A stretch of DNA of 64,000 nucleotides from Fodinibius sp052060035 (GTDB lineage: Bacteria; Bacteroidota; Rhodothermia; Balneolales; Balneolaceae), in NCBI RefSeq assembly GCF_052060035.1, contig NZ_JBPOEA010000005.1, positions 62,001 to 126,000 on the forward strand, in the 5' to 3' direction. This document shows positions 17,592 to 25,454 of this stretch, piece by piece. Position 1 is the first letter of the stretch, and the number at the start of each line of letters is the position of its first letter. Below the pieces are notes generated by a model. That model saw only the letters and a list, made by a program, of their open reading frames with translations, did not search any database and had not been told where the DNA came from. The translations under genes and the position numbers were made by a program.

Positions 17592-18065
17592 ATGGGATCA
17601 GATAAATCAGTTCGATCGTTATTACTTGAGCAACTTGCGGGTAAGAACGCCCATGTTGATTTTTATCAGGCGGTTCAGGGTCTTACCTATAAACAAGCCG
17701 GTATTCGGGTTGAGGGTGTTCCCCACACTATTTGGGAGTTTATTGAACATATCCGTATTGCACAGGATGATATTCTGGAGTTCTGCAAGAATCCTGATTA
17801 TGAAGCGCTTGACTGGCCTGATGACTATTGGCCCGAAGAATCAGAACCTAAAAGCAAAGAACGGTTTGAGGAATCGGTACAAGCTGTGCAGGATGGTATT
17901 GAAGAAATGCGCGAGCTCATCCGTGATCCCGAAAACGACTTACAGCAAACTTTTCCACATGGTGATGGACAAACATTATTTAGAGAGGCGATGCTCATCG
18001 TTGACCATAATGCGTACCACATAGGTCAAATTGTGTTGATTCGACGGTTGCTTGGTAGTTGGTGA
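17592..18065 (+). CDS. DinB-family protein
   Basis: 157 residues from the ATG at 17592 (MGSDKSVRSLL). The frame is open further upstream, but that stretch reads as low-complexity non-coding sequence. The fold is a DinB/YfiT four-helix bundle, with the probable metal-binding histidines in HTIWEFIEHI and DHNAYHIGQI. Members act as thiol-dependent metalloenzymes or stress proteins, and the substrate here is unknown. The kinase gene begins 44 bases downstream in the same direction. Confidence 0.8.
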   Translation: MGSDKSVRSLLLEQLAGKNAHVDFYQAVQGLTYKQAGIRVEGVPHTIWEFIEHIRIAQDDILEFCKNPDYEALDWPDDYWPEESEPKSKERFEESVQAVQDGIEEMRELIRDPENDLQQTFPHGDGQTLFREAMLIVDHNAYHIGQIVLIRRLLGSW

Positions 18066-18109
18066 TTAATCGTATATCAATTTATGAGAATGATTAAACT
18101 AATGATGCT

Positions 18110-19414
18110 ATGAAAGAGATTGTTCGATTTTTGCGCGAAGCGCGGATGGGATACCTGTTTTTTACTTCTCTTATTGTTTTAGGGGTTGTATTTGGTGCAT
18201 TTGAAATCATTGACCAAACACTTCTTTCTGAAACATCTCAGCAAACGATGCAATGGCTTTACTTTAGTCGCGGTGTGGTAGTTTCACTAACGCTTATGGT
18301 ATGGGCTGCGTGGACCGTCTATAACTACCGAGAGTATTATGAGGATCAGCTTGAAGCCACTAAAATGCGTTATAGTGATATTATTGAGCATTCGGCTGAT
18401 GCGATTATTTCTATTGATAATGAGAATTATATTACCTCTTGGAATAGAGGAGCCGAAGAAATGCTCGGTTGGCACCGCGATGATATTATTGGGAAGCCAA
18501 TAACTGATATTATTCCCAATGAGCTTATTGAGATGCAGGAGCTTGAATGTATTGAATTTGGTATGAAATACAGAGGAAATATCAGTAATTATGAAACTGA
18601 GCGACTAACAAAAACAGGCGAAAAAAAGCTGGTAAATTTAACAGAATCGTATATCCGCAGTAAAGACGACGAGATTGTGGGACGCTCACAGATTTTGCGT
18701 GATCTTACGGATATCAAAATGAAGGAGGAGCAAATCCAACAGTCCGAGCGATTAGCTACAGTGGGACATATGGCCGCGGGGGTAGCCCATGAGGTAGGGA
18801 ATCCGCTAACGGCCATTTCTTCGCTTGTTCAGGTTTGCCAGCGTAAAACTGATGACGAGTTTATTCAGACACAGTTGAAAAAAGTGCGCGACCATATTCA
18901 GCGTATTAATAAAATTGTACGAGACCTCGTCGACTTTTCGCGTCCCTCGAGCATGCAGGCTGAAAATGTGCAGATCAACGAAATTATCGAGTCAGCTGTA
19001 GGGTTACTCCAACACGACGCCCGTTGTCGTGATGTGAAGTTTGAGATGAACTTATCCAATTCCTTACCGCTTGTTTCTTGTGTGCCGGATCAAATTCACC
19101 AGGTATTGGTAAACTTACTGCTCAATTCTGTGGATGCGATGGAAGCCGAGGAAAACCCCAAAGTGACGATAGTGACCGAGGAACAAGATGGTATGGCAAA
19201 ACTTACGGTATCGGATATTGGGAAAGGCATTAAAGAAGAACACAAGTCCCGAATTTTTGAACCGTTTTTTACGACAAAGGAAGTGGGAAGCGGTACCGGT
19301 TTGGGGCTTTCGGTTAGTCACGGTATCATCAACAAGATTGGCGGTTCCATTCAGGTGGAATCGGACTACGGGGAAGGAACAACATTTATTATCAAATTAC
19401 CGACTAAAAATTAA
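18110..19414 (+). CDS. PAS-containing sensor histidine kinase (AtoS/NtrB-like)
   Basis: 434 residues. Two membrane helices at about 14-35 and 48-72 have only a short loop between them, so little is exposed outside. A PAS domain follows at about 88-205 (DAIISIDNENYITSWNRGAE). The HisKA helix carries the phosphorylated His227 in VAHEVGNPLTAISS, then the ATPase domain with N box (NLLLNSVDAM), G1 (DIGKGIK) and G2 (GTGLGLS). The response regulator gene starts three bases after the stop, so the two form a pair. The signal is unknown. A membrane-buried or cytoplasmic cue sensed by PAS is plausible. Confidence 0.93.
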   Translation: MKEIVRFLREARMGYLFFTSLIVLGVVFGAFEIIDQTLLSETSQQTMQWLYFSRGVVVSLTLMVWAAWTVYNYREYYEDQLEATKMRYSDIIEHSADAIISIDNENYITSWNRGAEEMLGWHRDDIIGKPITDIIPNELIEMQELECIEFGMKYRGNISNYETERLTKTGEKKLVNLTESYIRSKDDEIVGRSQILRDLTDIKMKEEQIQQSERLATVGHMAAGVAHEVGNPLTAISSLVQVCQRKTDDEFIQTQLKKVRDHIQRINKIVRDLVDFSRPSSMQAENVQINEIIESAVGLLQHDARCRDVKFEMNLSNSLPLVSCVPDQIHQVLVNLLLNSVDAMEAEENPKVTIVTEEQDGMAKLTVSDIGKGIKEEHKSRIFEPFFTTKEVGSGTGLGLSVSHGIINKIGGSIQVESDYGEGTTFIIKLPTKN

Positions 19415-19417
19415 CTT

Positions 19418-20776
19418 ATGAGCGGATCGATTTTAATTGCAGATGATGAAGATAGTATCAGGGAATCACTAACCATTGTGTTGGAGGATGAAGGATATAA
19501 TTGTACAGCGGTAAAAGATGGCAGTGAAGCGATTGATGCTATAGATAGGGCCAGCTACGATATAATTGTTACCGACTTAAAAATGCCAGACACCGATGGC
19601 ATTGAAGTACTTGAATATGCCTTAAAGCATTCGTCGGATACGTTGACGATTATTATTACGGCTCATGGTACCATTGAAACTGCTATTCAGGCGCTTCGTA
19701 AAGGGGCTGCAGATTATATTCTAAAGCCGTTGGAATTTGATGAAGTGCTTATCCGGATAAAAAATTTATTGGACCAAAAGAGCCTGGCGCAGGAAAATAA
19801 ATATTTGCGAGAACAGATCGACAAGGAATATAACTTCAATCATATCATTGGAGAGAGCTCGGCCATGAAAAACGTGTATAAAATGGTGGAGCGGGTCAGT
19901 CAGGCCACAAGCAACGTGCTGGTAACCGGGCAGAGTGGCACGGGTAAGGAATTGGTAGCCCGGGCTATTCACTCTAACAGCGATCGATCCAAGAAACCAT
20001 TTTTGGCGATTAATTGCGGGGCTATTCCTGAAAACCTGGTAGAGTCGGAGCTATTTGGCCATAAAAAAGGATCTTTTACCGGAGCCAATGCTGATAAGGA
20101 CGGTGTGTTTGTAGCGGCCCACGGAGGGACGGTGTTTTTGGACGAGATAGCTGAGATACCGCTCAATTTGCAGGTTAATTTGTTGCGTGTGCTACAAGAG
20201 CGGGAAGTAAAGCCGGTGGGTTCTAACCAAATGATTTCGTTTGATACACGTATTATTGCGGCAACTAATAAAGATTTAGAGAAAGAAGTCGAAGAAGGTA
20301 ATTTTAGGGATGATTTGTACTACCGCTTAAACGTGGTTGAAATACCACTTCCACCCTTAGAGCAGCGCAGAGAAGACATCCCGTTGTTAGCCCATCATTT
20401 TTTACAGAAATACAACAAAGAACTTAAACGAAACCTAAAGGGAATTACCAGCGATGCTATGGGGGCCATGATGGCCTATCAATGGAAAGGTCAGGTACGT
20501 GAGCTCGAGAACGTCATTGAACGGGCGGTGCTGTTAAGTGATGGAGATTTTCTTACAATTGATGATCTGCCCGGATCATTTAAGGAATCTTCAGATGGGG
20601 AAAGCTTTAAGATGGATGGCGATAAGCTTGATGAGGCGATTCAGGTATTTGAGAAACATCATATACAGAGTGTTTTAAAACGAACGGAGGGGAATAAATC
20701 TGAGGCGGCGCGCCTGTTGGGCATTGATCCTTCTACATTGTATCGCAAAATGGAGCGGCTGGGAGTCTCAGATTAA
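19418..20776 (+). CDS. Sigma-54-dependent response regulator (NtrC/AtoC class)
   Basis: 452 residues. The receiver domain has its phosphorylation site at Asp53 (VTDLKMPD). The AAA+ domain has Walker A GQSGTGKE, the sigma-54-contacting loop GSFTGA, a Walker B at VFLDEIAEI and an arginine-finger region. A Fis-type helix-turn-helix lies at the C-terminus (NKSEAARLLGIDPSTLYRKM). It should activate sigma-54 promoters when phosphorylated by the kinase encoded just upstream. Two -24/-12 promoters and dyad sites lie within 1.7 kb, making the yceI pair and the receiver gene its likely targets. Its stop overlaps the stop of the convergent yceI gene by four bases. Confidence 0.96.
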   Translation: MSGSILIADDEDSIRESLTIVLEDEGYNCTAVKDGSEAIDAIDRASYDIIVTDLKMPDTDGIEVLEYALKHSSDTLTIIITAHGTIETAIQALRKGAADYILKPLEFDEVLIRIKNLLDQKSLAQENKYLREQIDKEYNFNHIIGESSAMKNVYKMVERVSQATSNVLVTGQSGTGKELVARAIHSNSDRSKKPFLAINCGAIPENLVESELFGHKKGSFTGANADKDGVFVAAHGGTVFLDEIAEIPLNLQVNLLRVLQEREVKPVGSNQMISFDTRIIAATNKDLEKEVEEGNFRDDLYYRLNVVEIPLPPLEQRREDIPLLAHHFLQKYNKELKRNLKGITSDAMGAMMAYQWKGQVRELENVIERAVLLSDGDFLTIDDLPGSFKESSDGESFKMDGDKLDEAIQVFEKHHIQSVLKRTEGNKSEAARLLGIDPSTLYRKMERLGVSD

Positions 20777-21459
20777 TTTGTTTGCACTGTATCTACAAGT
20801 TGAACAGTTACATCAAAATGGACGCTCAGGTCTTTACTCGCTTTGATAAGGCCTAACATAGCCGTTGGACGTTCAATGTTATAGGTGTCCATATGGATTT
20901 TTTTGGAGCCCTTTACTTGAAACCTGTTATCATTCAATAATTTTCCCTGCACCATGAAAGAGGTCGTATCCTGCACACCTGCAATTTCCATAATGCCACG
21001 AGTATGAATGTCCATCCATCCGGTAGTATTATTTTTCTCATCAGCCATTTGTGCGCTTAAAAGCTTGTAGCTGATGTTGGGATAGCGCTCAGACTTCAGC
21101 GCCTCATACATATCCTTGTCCATGGCACGCTTGCCACAACTAAGGGCCTCGACGGGTAAGGAAACCGAAATCTCAATTTCGCTGTCTTCTGCATTAATAC
21201 TATTCAGGGAATTATTTGTATTGTTGATTTTGCCGACTCCAGATAGGTTTTCAGCATTACATTGATAACTTATCATGCCGGCTTCACCTTCAATCCAAAC
21301 CTTTCCCCCTTGTTCGATGGTAACATTATCTAAGAGATAAGATTGCGCCCCGCTAAGGGATATATTGGTAAGGATTATTAAAGGAGTTAGCAGCAGTAGG
21401 TACTGCCATCTAACATAATCCAATATAGTGGAGGACATTAGAGAGGTAGCGGGGCGCAT
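20773..21459 (-). CDS. YceI-like domain protein, second gene of the pair
   Basis: 228 residues with an N-terminal signal or anchor helix (WQYLLLLTPLIILTN). The YceI lipocalin-like fold is suggested by GGKVWIEGEAGMISY, MYEALKSERYPNISYKL, a TRGIMEIAGVQDTTSF strand, and KKIHMDTYNIERPTAMLGLI. YceI proteins bind isoprenoid-type lipids in the periplasm. It is 13 bases downstream of the first yceI gene and surely co-transcribed. Its sequence differs from the canonical family (the usual GTSTLHDW is replaced by GEAGMISY), so the ligand may differ. Confidence 0.8.
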   Translation of the reverse strand: MRPATSLMSSTILDYVRWQYLLLLTPLIILTNISLSGAQSYLLDNVTIEQGGKVWIEGEAGMISYQCNAENLSGVGKINNTNNSLNSINAEDSEIEISVSLPVEALSCGKRAMDKDMYEALKSERYPNISYKLLSAQMADEKNNTTGWMDIHTRGIMEIAGVQDTTSFMVQGKLLNDNRFQVKGSKKIHMDTYNIERPTAMLGLIKASKDLSVHFDVTVQLVDTVQTN

Positions 21460-21472
21460 TAATATATTTTAT

Positions 21473-22072
21473 TTAGGATTTGGCTACAAACACTTCAAAC
21501 ACCACTGTAACCATTTCTCCGGCTTTGATAGTTCCAAGCATAGCTGAGGGCGGATCAACATCATAGTCTTTCATGTTGAGTTCATATTCACCGGTAAATT
21601 TAAACGAACCATCTTCTTGTTTGGTACCAGTAACCGGCAGTGTTATATCTTTGCTTGTTCCGGCAATGGTTAGGTTCCCCTCTACATTAAGCTCCATAGA
21701 TGTTAAAGCAGAGTCAGCGTTGACAAGCTCGCCTTTATTCATTTGGAACATGATGTTGGGAAAGTCATCAGACTTAAGTGCATCATAAGTTCTTCGGTTC
21801 ATGCCTCCTTTTCCACTCTCGATACTTTTAACCGGAATGGTAAGCGAAAGTGATTCTACCGGATTGCTTATTGAATCGCCTTCTAACGCCGTTGCGTCAA
21901 ACTTAATATACGAGCTAAACTCTTCTACGTCAGACGTCCAATCGTGTAGGGTAGAGGTACCCTCAATTTGGATCGTGCTTGATTCAAGTATTTCATAAGA
22001 ATCGGACTGTGCCAGTACGTTCCCTGATATTGTAAATAAAAAGATAAATAAAGTAGTAAATAAAGATTTCAT
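21473..22072 (-). CDS. YceI family periplasmic protein
   Basis: 199 residues with a cleavable signal peptide (about 1-21, ending VLAQS). Family motifs are IEGTSTLHDWTSDV, SGKGGMNRRTYDALKSDDFP, GNLTIAGTSKDITLPV and MKDYDVDPPSAMLGTI. YceI proteins form a lipocalin-like barrel around a polyprenyl chain and are often stress-induced. This is the first gene of a two-gene unit. A close match to the sigma-54 promoter consensus sits upstream at 22130-22145, which would give a 47-base leader. Confidence 0.92.
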   Translation of the reverse strand: MKSLFTTLFIFLFTISGNVLAQSDSYEILESSTIQIEGTSTLHDWTSDVEEFSSYIKFDATALEGDSISNPVESLSLTIPVKSIESGKGGMNRRTYDALKSDDFPNIMFQMNKGELVNADSALTSMELNVEGNLTIAGTSKDITLPVTGTKQEDGSFKFTGEYELNMKDYDVDPPSAMLGTIKAGEMVTVVFEVFVAKS

Positions 22073-22129
22073 AGTGACCCCTTCTTAACTGTGATTATTG
22101 GGTTATTGTAATTTGTCTGTTATTAATAC

Positions 22130-22145
22130 TGCAACGATCGTTCCA
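22130..22145 (-). promoter_or_regulatory. Sigma-54 (-24/-12) promoter of the yceI pair
   Basis: On the minus strand the site reads TGGAAC-GATCG-TTGCA, with the invariant GG and GC separated by exactly ten bases. The predicted transcription start is about 22119, 47 bases before the start codon at 22072. The NtrC-class activator gene is 1.3 kb away. Confidence 0.75.
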
Positions 22146-22262
22146 AACTTTTGTTATCATGTTATTTTATTACAAAAAGGTATTTAAGCCATGCTATGCA
22201 TTGTTATCTAATACAAAATAATCGACAAGGGATAATCATCGTAGACAGTTCAAACACATAAG

Positions 22263-22278
22263 CTTGCAGTGATGCAAA
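22263..22278. promoter_or_regulatory. Enhancer-like dyad 1 for the sigma-54 activator
   Basis: CTTGCAG-TG-ATGCAAA is an imperfect dyad of the same build as the perfect one 32 bases to the right. A further CTGCAA half-site abuts it (22279-22284). It lies about 127 bases from the -24 element of the yceI promoter and about 135 from that of the receiver gene, usual distances for NtrC-class sites. Confidence 0.6.
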
Positions 22279-22294
22279 CTGCAATATGAGTCTT

Positions 22295-22310
22295 CTTGCA
22301 GAACTGCAAG
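22295..22310. promoter_or_regulatory. Enhancer-like dyad 2 for the sigma-54 activator
   Basis: A perfect 16-bp dyad, CTTGCAG-AA-CTGCAAG, lies between the two diverging -24/-12 promoters. It is centred about 102 bases upstream of the receiver-gene -24 element, on the same helix face as dyad 1 (32 bp, about three turns). Confidence 0.65.
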
Positions 22311-22403
22311 TTGATAAAAAATATCCACTTAAATTTGATTGAGATATCTGTCTTAAAATGGCATAAAGGCCATTAATAATAAATTTGGAATAGATGGGAA
22401 AAG

Positions 22404-22419
22404 TGGTCTTGTAATTGCA
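22404..22419 (+). promoter_or_regulatory. Sigma-54 (-24/-12) promoter of the receiver gene
   Basis: TGGTCT-TGTAA-TTGCA, with GG and GC ten bases apart. The predicted transcription start is near 22430, on top of the first in-frame ATG (22429). This argues that translation begins at the next ATG (22465). Confidence 0.7.
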
Positions 22420-22464
22420 TTACTATTAATGAAAAACATAGTAATGTTAACCACTTTGCTGTTC

Positions 22465-22833
22465 ATGAAGCCTCAGTCAGTTCTTATTGTTGACCAACAA
22501 GAAGTAGTGCGCGACTCTCTTCAGCTTGTACTAAGCGAAGAGGGTTTTTGCTGTTATACGGCATGTAATGCATCAAAAGCACAAAAAGTATTGACAACCA
22601 AAGGCATAGATTTGATTATTGTGGATAGCCAGCTGCTGGATCGCAATGGATTGTTTTCCTTTCTACAGGCAAGATACCCAACGGTTAAAATTATTGTGAT
22701 GAGTTCCTATGTTGAGATTGAGGTTACGCAAAAGGCGCTTATCGATGGAGCTCACGACTTTTTGATTAAACCCCTCGATTTTAAAGAGCTGATCGACAAG
22801 ATCAACTATCACCTTTCTGCTGTTCGCTCCTGA
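22465..22833 (+). CDS. Stand-alone receiver-domain protein
   Basis: 122 residues from the ATG at 22465. The longer reading from 22429 would begin at the predicted transcription start and adds a hydrophobic tail not seen in receivers. It consists only of a CheY-like domain with Asp54 as the phosphate acceptor (IIVDSQLLDRNG) and Lys102 (FLIKPLD). The usual acidic pair near the N-terminus is reduced: the motif reads LIVDQQE, so the second acid is Gln, which may weaken metal binding. With no output domain it could be a phosphate sink, a protein-protein switch or a feedback element. A sigma-54 promoter lies directly upstream. Confidence 0.88.
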   Translation: MKPQSVLIVDQQEVVRDSLQLVLSEEGFCCYTACNASKAQKVLTTKGIDLIIVDSQLLDRNGLFSFLQARYPTVKIIVMSSYVEIEVTQKALIDGAHDFLIKPLDFKELIDKINYHLSAVRS

Positions 22834-23654
22834 TTTAGTATTACCTGCTAACCTGTTAGCCATTCCATATTTCTCATTCTAAAACCATTAGATCGTTTGC
22901 CTCCTTAAAAAATAGGGATAGATATAGAATTATTTCAGGGTAGTCGTGATTGATGAAATGGTAATATGCTCCCTCAAAAGCAAGAGCTTAAAACTTCGAT
23001 ACTTGCTCTTTCTTATCAGATCCGTAATTTCTGATGCATGCCATTATATAAAGACATGTATCTTAAGGCCTTAGAAGTTAATTTTGGGGTTATTATCAGT
23101 GATAATATTAGTGTTTTTGGCTTATGCTACAGTTTGCTGCCCAAATAAGGCTACTTCGGATTACTGATAGAAAATCCAAAGTAAGAGATCATATCTCTAT
23201 GTTTAAATATAACGGGCTATTCCTCAGCAATCAGAAACAAAACAAGGAGTGTTGATTACCTCTCTTTCCTTTCCGATATGATAGCAGGTTGAGGAAATGA
23301 GTTTATATTATTTTTATTCTATAAACTGAGCAGTAAGCTGTCTGGGAGATATTGATGTTGAGTGATTTGCACATAAGTCTTTGCCAACCTTGCTATCACC
23401 TGCGAAGAGTTATTTAGCTAAATAGCTTTTTGATGTATGACAAATTATGTTGACCCAGCAGTAAAAAACTATTAGTGAATCAAGGAATTTATAGTAATTA
23501 TGCTGATCAAATATCCCGATTGATTTGGCAGTAAATGGATAGAATTCCAGGCGTGAGCGGTTATTAAGAATAAAAGGAGTATTAGTTAGGGAATGGAGAA
23601 ATGATGATCTGCCAAGTCAATACCTATGTTCTTTTGTATATAGGCACAAATAAA
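22834..23654. other. Long intergenic region without recognised genes
   Basis: About 820 bases between the receiver gene and the porin terminator. All six frames are closed by frequent stops. I saw no tRNA, no strong terminator for the receiver gene, no sigma-54 element and no insertion-sequence ends. Its base composition matches other spacers here. It could hold a small RNA or a worn-out gene, but nothing in the sequence shows that. Confidence 0.5.
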
Positions 23655-23657
23655 AAA

Positions 23658-23685
23658 CGGTGTTGCCTTTTCAAAGGCAACACCG
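23658..23685 (-). terminator. Terminator after the porin gene
   Basis: A perfect 13-bp stem (CGGTGTTGCCTTT with AAAGGCAACACCG, loop TC) is followed on the minus strand by CGTTTTTTAT. It lies about 60 bases after the porin stop codon. Confidence 0.9.
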
Positions 23686-23746
23686 CATCAGGGGATCGGA
23701 ACTTAGACTTAGAGATAAGTCATAGGCTCCTATGGTTAAATTTTTG

Positions 23747-25030
23747 TTAGAAGCTAATTACGGCTTCGAGCATTACGCCGTCGAATTCGCCACCTTGATA
23801 CTTGGTTCCAACAAAGTCATCGCCGTCATAAGATTGAGTTACGTACTCAAGCTTGGCCATCACATTTTTGGTTAGGAACCAGCCGCCGCCTATGTTAAAG
23901 CGATCGATTTGCATGTCTTCGTCGGCTGCGTCAACTAAGTTATATCGTGCGCCAAGATAGAAGTCTTCATTGGCTCCGAATCGATAGAGTGCTTCAGCAC
24001 CGTATTGGTTGTAAGTGCGTGTATCATCAACACCGTCTTTAATCTTTCCGGAAGTGCTTTCAAACACACCGTAGAATTCGAATCCTTGGAATTTAACAAA
24101 GGGGTTAAGCATGAAGGCGGTCATTTCTCCGGCTGCGGCAGGAGCACCACGTGGAGGAGTAAAGCTTGGAGCAAAACGTCCACTGCGGAATCCGTCATCC
24201 ATTACGCTGTAGTAACGAGAACCGGCACGGTCACCAGAGTATAGATAAATAGAAGGAGAGTTAGATACGTTAAGGAGAGAAGCACTTAAACGGAAACGCA
24301 TGCCTTCGTTCATCTGCTTGTCGTAAGCTACCTTACCATAAACAGTGGCGTGTGTTTTAATATCACCGGCAACAACACTCTGATTCAATTTACCATTGCT
24401 TAAGCCAAACATGGCCATAAAGCCTTTATCTGCGTAATAAACCTCACCTGCAACCTCAGTAGTAAAGGAATCCATAATGTAGTTTCCTACGAATGGGTTG
24501 TGGATCGCAAAAGCATTGTCTGTACGACGGAAGTGGTTGTCGCCGTAGTTCAACTCCATGTGACCCACTTTAATGCGAAGCTTATCCATGAGGCCTGAAA
24601 GGAGTCCTTCGGAGATAAAGTCAAGGCGATCTACTTGCATGTATCCACTCTTGACATAAGCCTCGGTGTGGTGTTGTGAGGTCAAATACGTACGCAGGTG
24701 CATGCGAAGACCTGTTGCCAAGCCTACGTCAAGATCTAAGTTGGAAGTAGCCAGGTTAAAGTTGTTTTCCAATTCCGGAAGAGTTCCCGCATCGTTGTCA
24801 TGAGAAATACCTTGGAATTGTAGCGTGTTGGCGCCGCCGATGCGGACATTTACGCCGTCAAATTCAATATCTGTTTCGAAGGGTGCCTCAAACTGATTTA
24901 GCCCGGTTTGATCAGGATTAGTATAATATTGTAGATCCCGATCGAATTGAGCAGAAGCAATTCCGACAGCCCCGAATATTAAAAGTAATACCAAGCTCAG
25001 CGACTTGGATATGTTTTGTAACGTCTTCAT
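23747..25030 (-). CDS. Outer-membrane beta-barrel porin
   Basis: 427 residues. A signal peptide (about 1-27, ending GIASAQ) is followed by alternating hydrophobic/polar strands rich in Tyr, Phe and Gly, the pattern of a 16-18-strand barrel. The last strand ends in phenylalanine (LEAVISF), the outer-membrane insertion signal. The layout recalls phosphate-selective porin O/P and related Bacteroidota porins, but substrate choice cannot be read from the sequence. A 424-base upstream region holds dyads like those at the yceI promoter and a weaker sigma-54 match. A strong terminator closes the unit. Its neighbour upstream encodes a PhoX-like phosphatase. Confidence 0.85.
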   Translation of the reverse strand: MKTLQNISKSLSLVLLLIFGAVGIASAQFDRDLQYYTNPDQTGLNQFEAPFETDIEFDGVNVRIGGANTLQFQGISHDNDAGTLPELENNFNLATSNLDLDVGLATGLRMHLRTYLTSQHHTEAYVKSGYMQVDRLDFISEGLLSGLMDKLRIKVGHMELNYGDNHFRRTDNAFAIHNPFVGNYIMDSFTTEVAGEVYYADKGFMAMFGLSNGKLNQSVVAGDIKTHATVYGKVAYDKQMNEGMRFRLSASLLNVSNSPSIYLYSGDRAGSRYYSVMDDGFRSGRFAPSFTPPRGAPAAAGEMTAFMLNPFVKFQGFEFYGVFESTSGKIKDGVDDTRTYNQYGAEALYRFGANEDFYLGARYNLVDAADEDMQIDRFNIGGGWFLTKNVMAKLEYVTQSYDGDDFVGTKYQGGEFDGVMLEAVISF

Positions 25031-25095
25031 AATAGAACCTCTGGTTAATTTATGGTTGTGAAGATTAAGTTATTTTGTGGTTCATTTGATAGTGT

Positions 25096-25111
25096 CACAA
25101 GATCTGTTCCA
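25096..25111 (-). promoter_or_regulatory. Possible sigma-54 promoter of the porin gene (weaker match)
   Basis: On the minus strand the site reads TGGAAC-AGATC-TTGTG. The -24 half equals that of the yceI promoter and the spacing is right, but the -12 half has GT in place of the near-invariant GC. The predicted start is near 25084, about 53 bases before the ATG. Support comes mainly from the dyad pair upstream. Confidence 0.45.
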
Positions 25112-25236
25112 AAAGAGTATTTAAATCCGAATTTTTTTTAAAAACCTTTGAAATAGCTGTTTCTGAAGTCTGAGCCGTGATAATAAAAAATATTTTTCTT
25201 GATACAAGAAGGTAGCTGCAAGTCAAAATTCGATCT

Positions 25237-25252
25237 ATTGCATTACTGCATT
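25237..25252. promoter_or_regulatory. Enhancer-like dyad 3 upstream of the porin gene
   Basis: ATTGCAT-TA-CTGCATT keeps the TTGCA and TGCA cores of the 22295-22310 dyad at the same two-base spacing. A lone CTGCAAG half-site is at 25216-25222. The dyad is centred about 135 bases upstream of the candidate -24 element. Confidence 0.45.
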
Positions 25253-25269
25253 AGCTTTTTGCTTCAATG

Positions 25270-25285
25270 CTTGCAGATGTGCATA
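25270..25285. promoter_or_regulatory. Enhancer-like dyad 4 upstream of the porin gene
   Basis: CTTGCAG-AT-GTGCATA has a left half identical to the dyads near the yceI promoter. It lies 33 bases from dyad 3, against 32 bases between dyads 1 and 2. Confidence 0.5.
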
Positions 25286-25454
25286 AGGATTTTAAAAACA
25301 CAGAAATAGGGTAAAAGCCAGGTGAACTAATACTGTTTATTAAACTATCGAGGCTGGTAATATTGATATAGTTCTATATAAAACCCATCAGGATTCTCTG
25401 AGGATTCCTATATATTGTACTAAATGAAATGAGGGCTAAGTATGTAGCGGAGGT

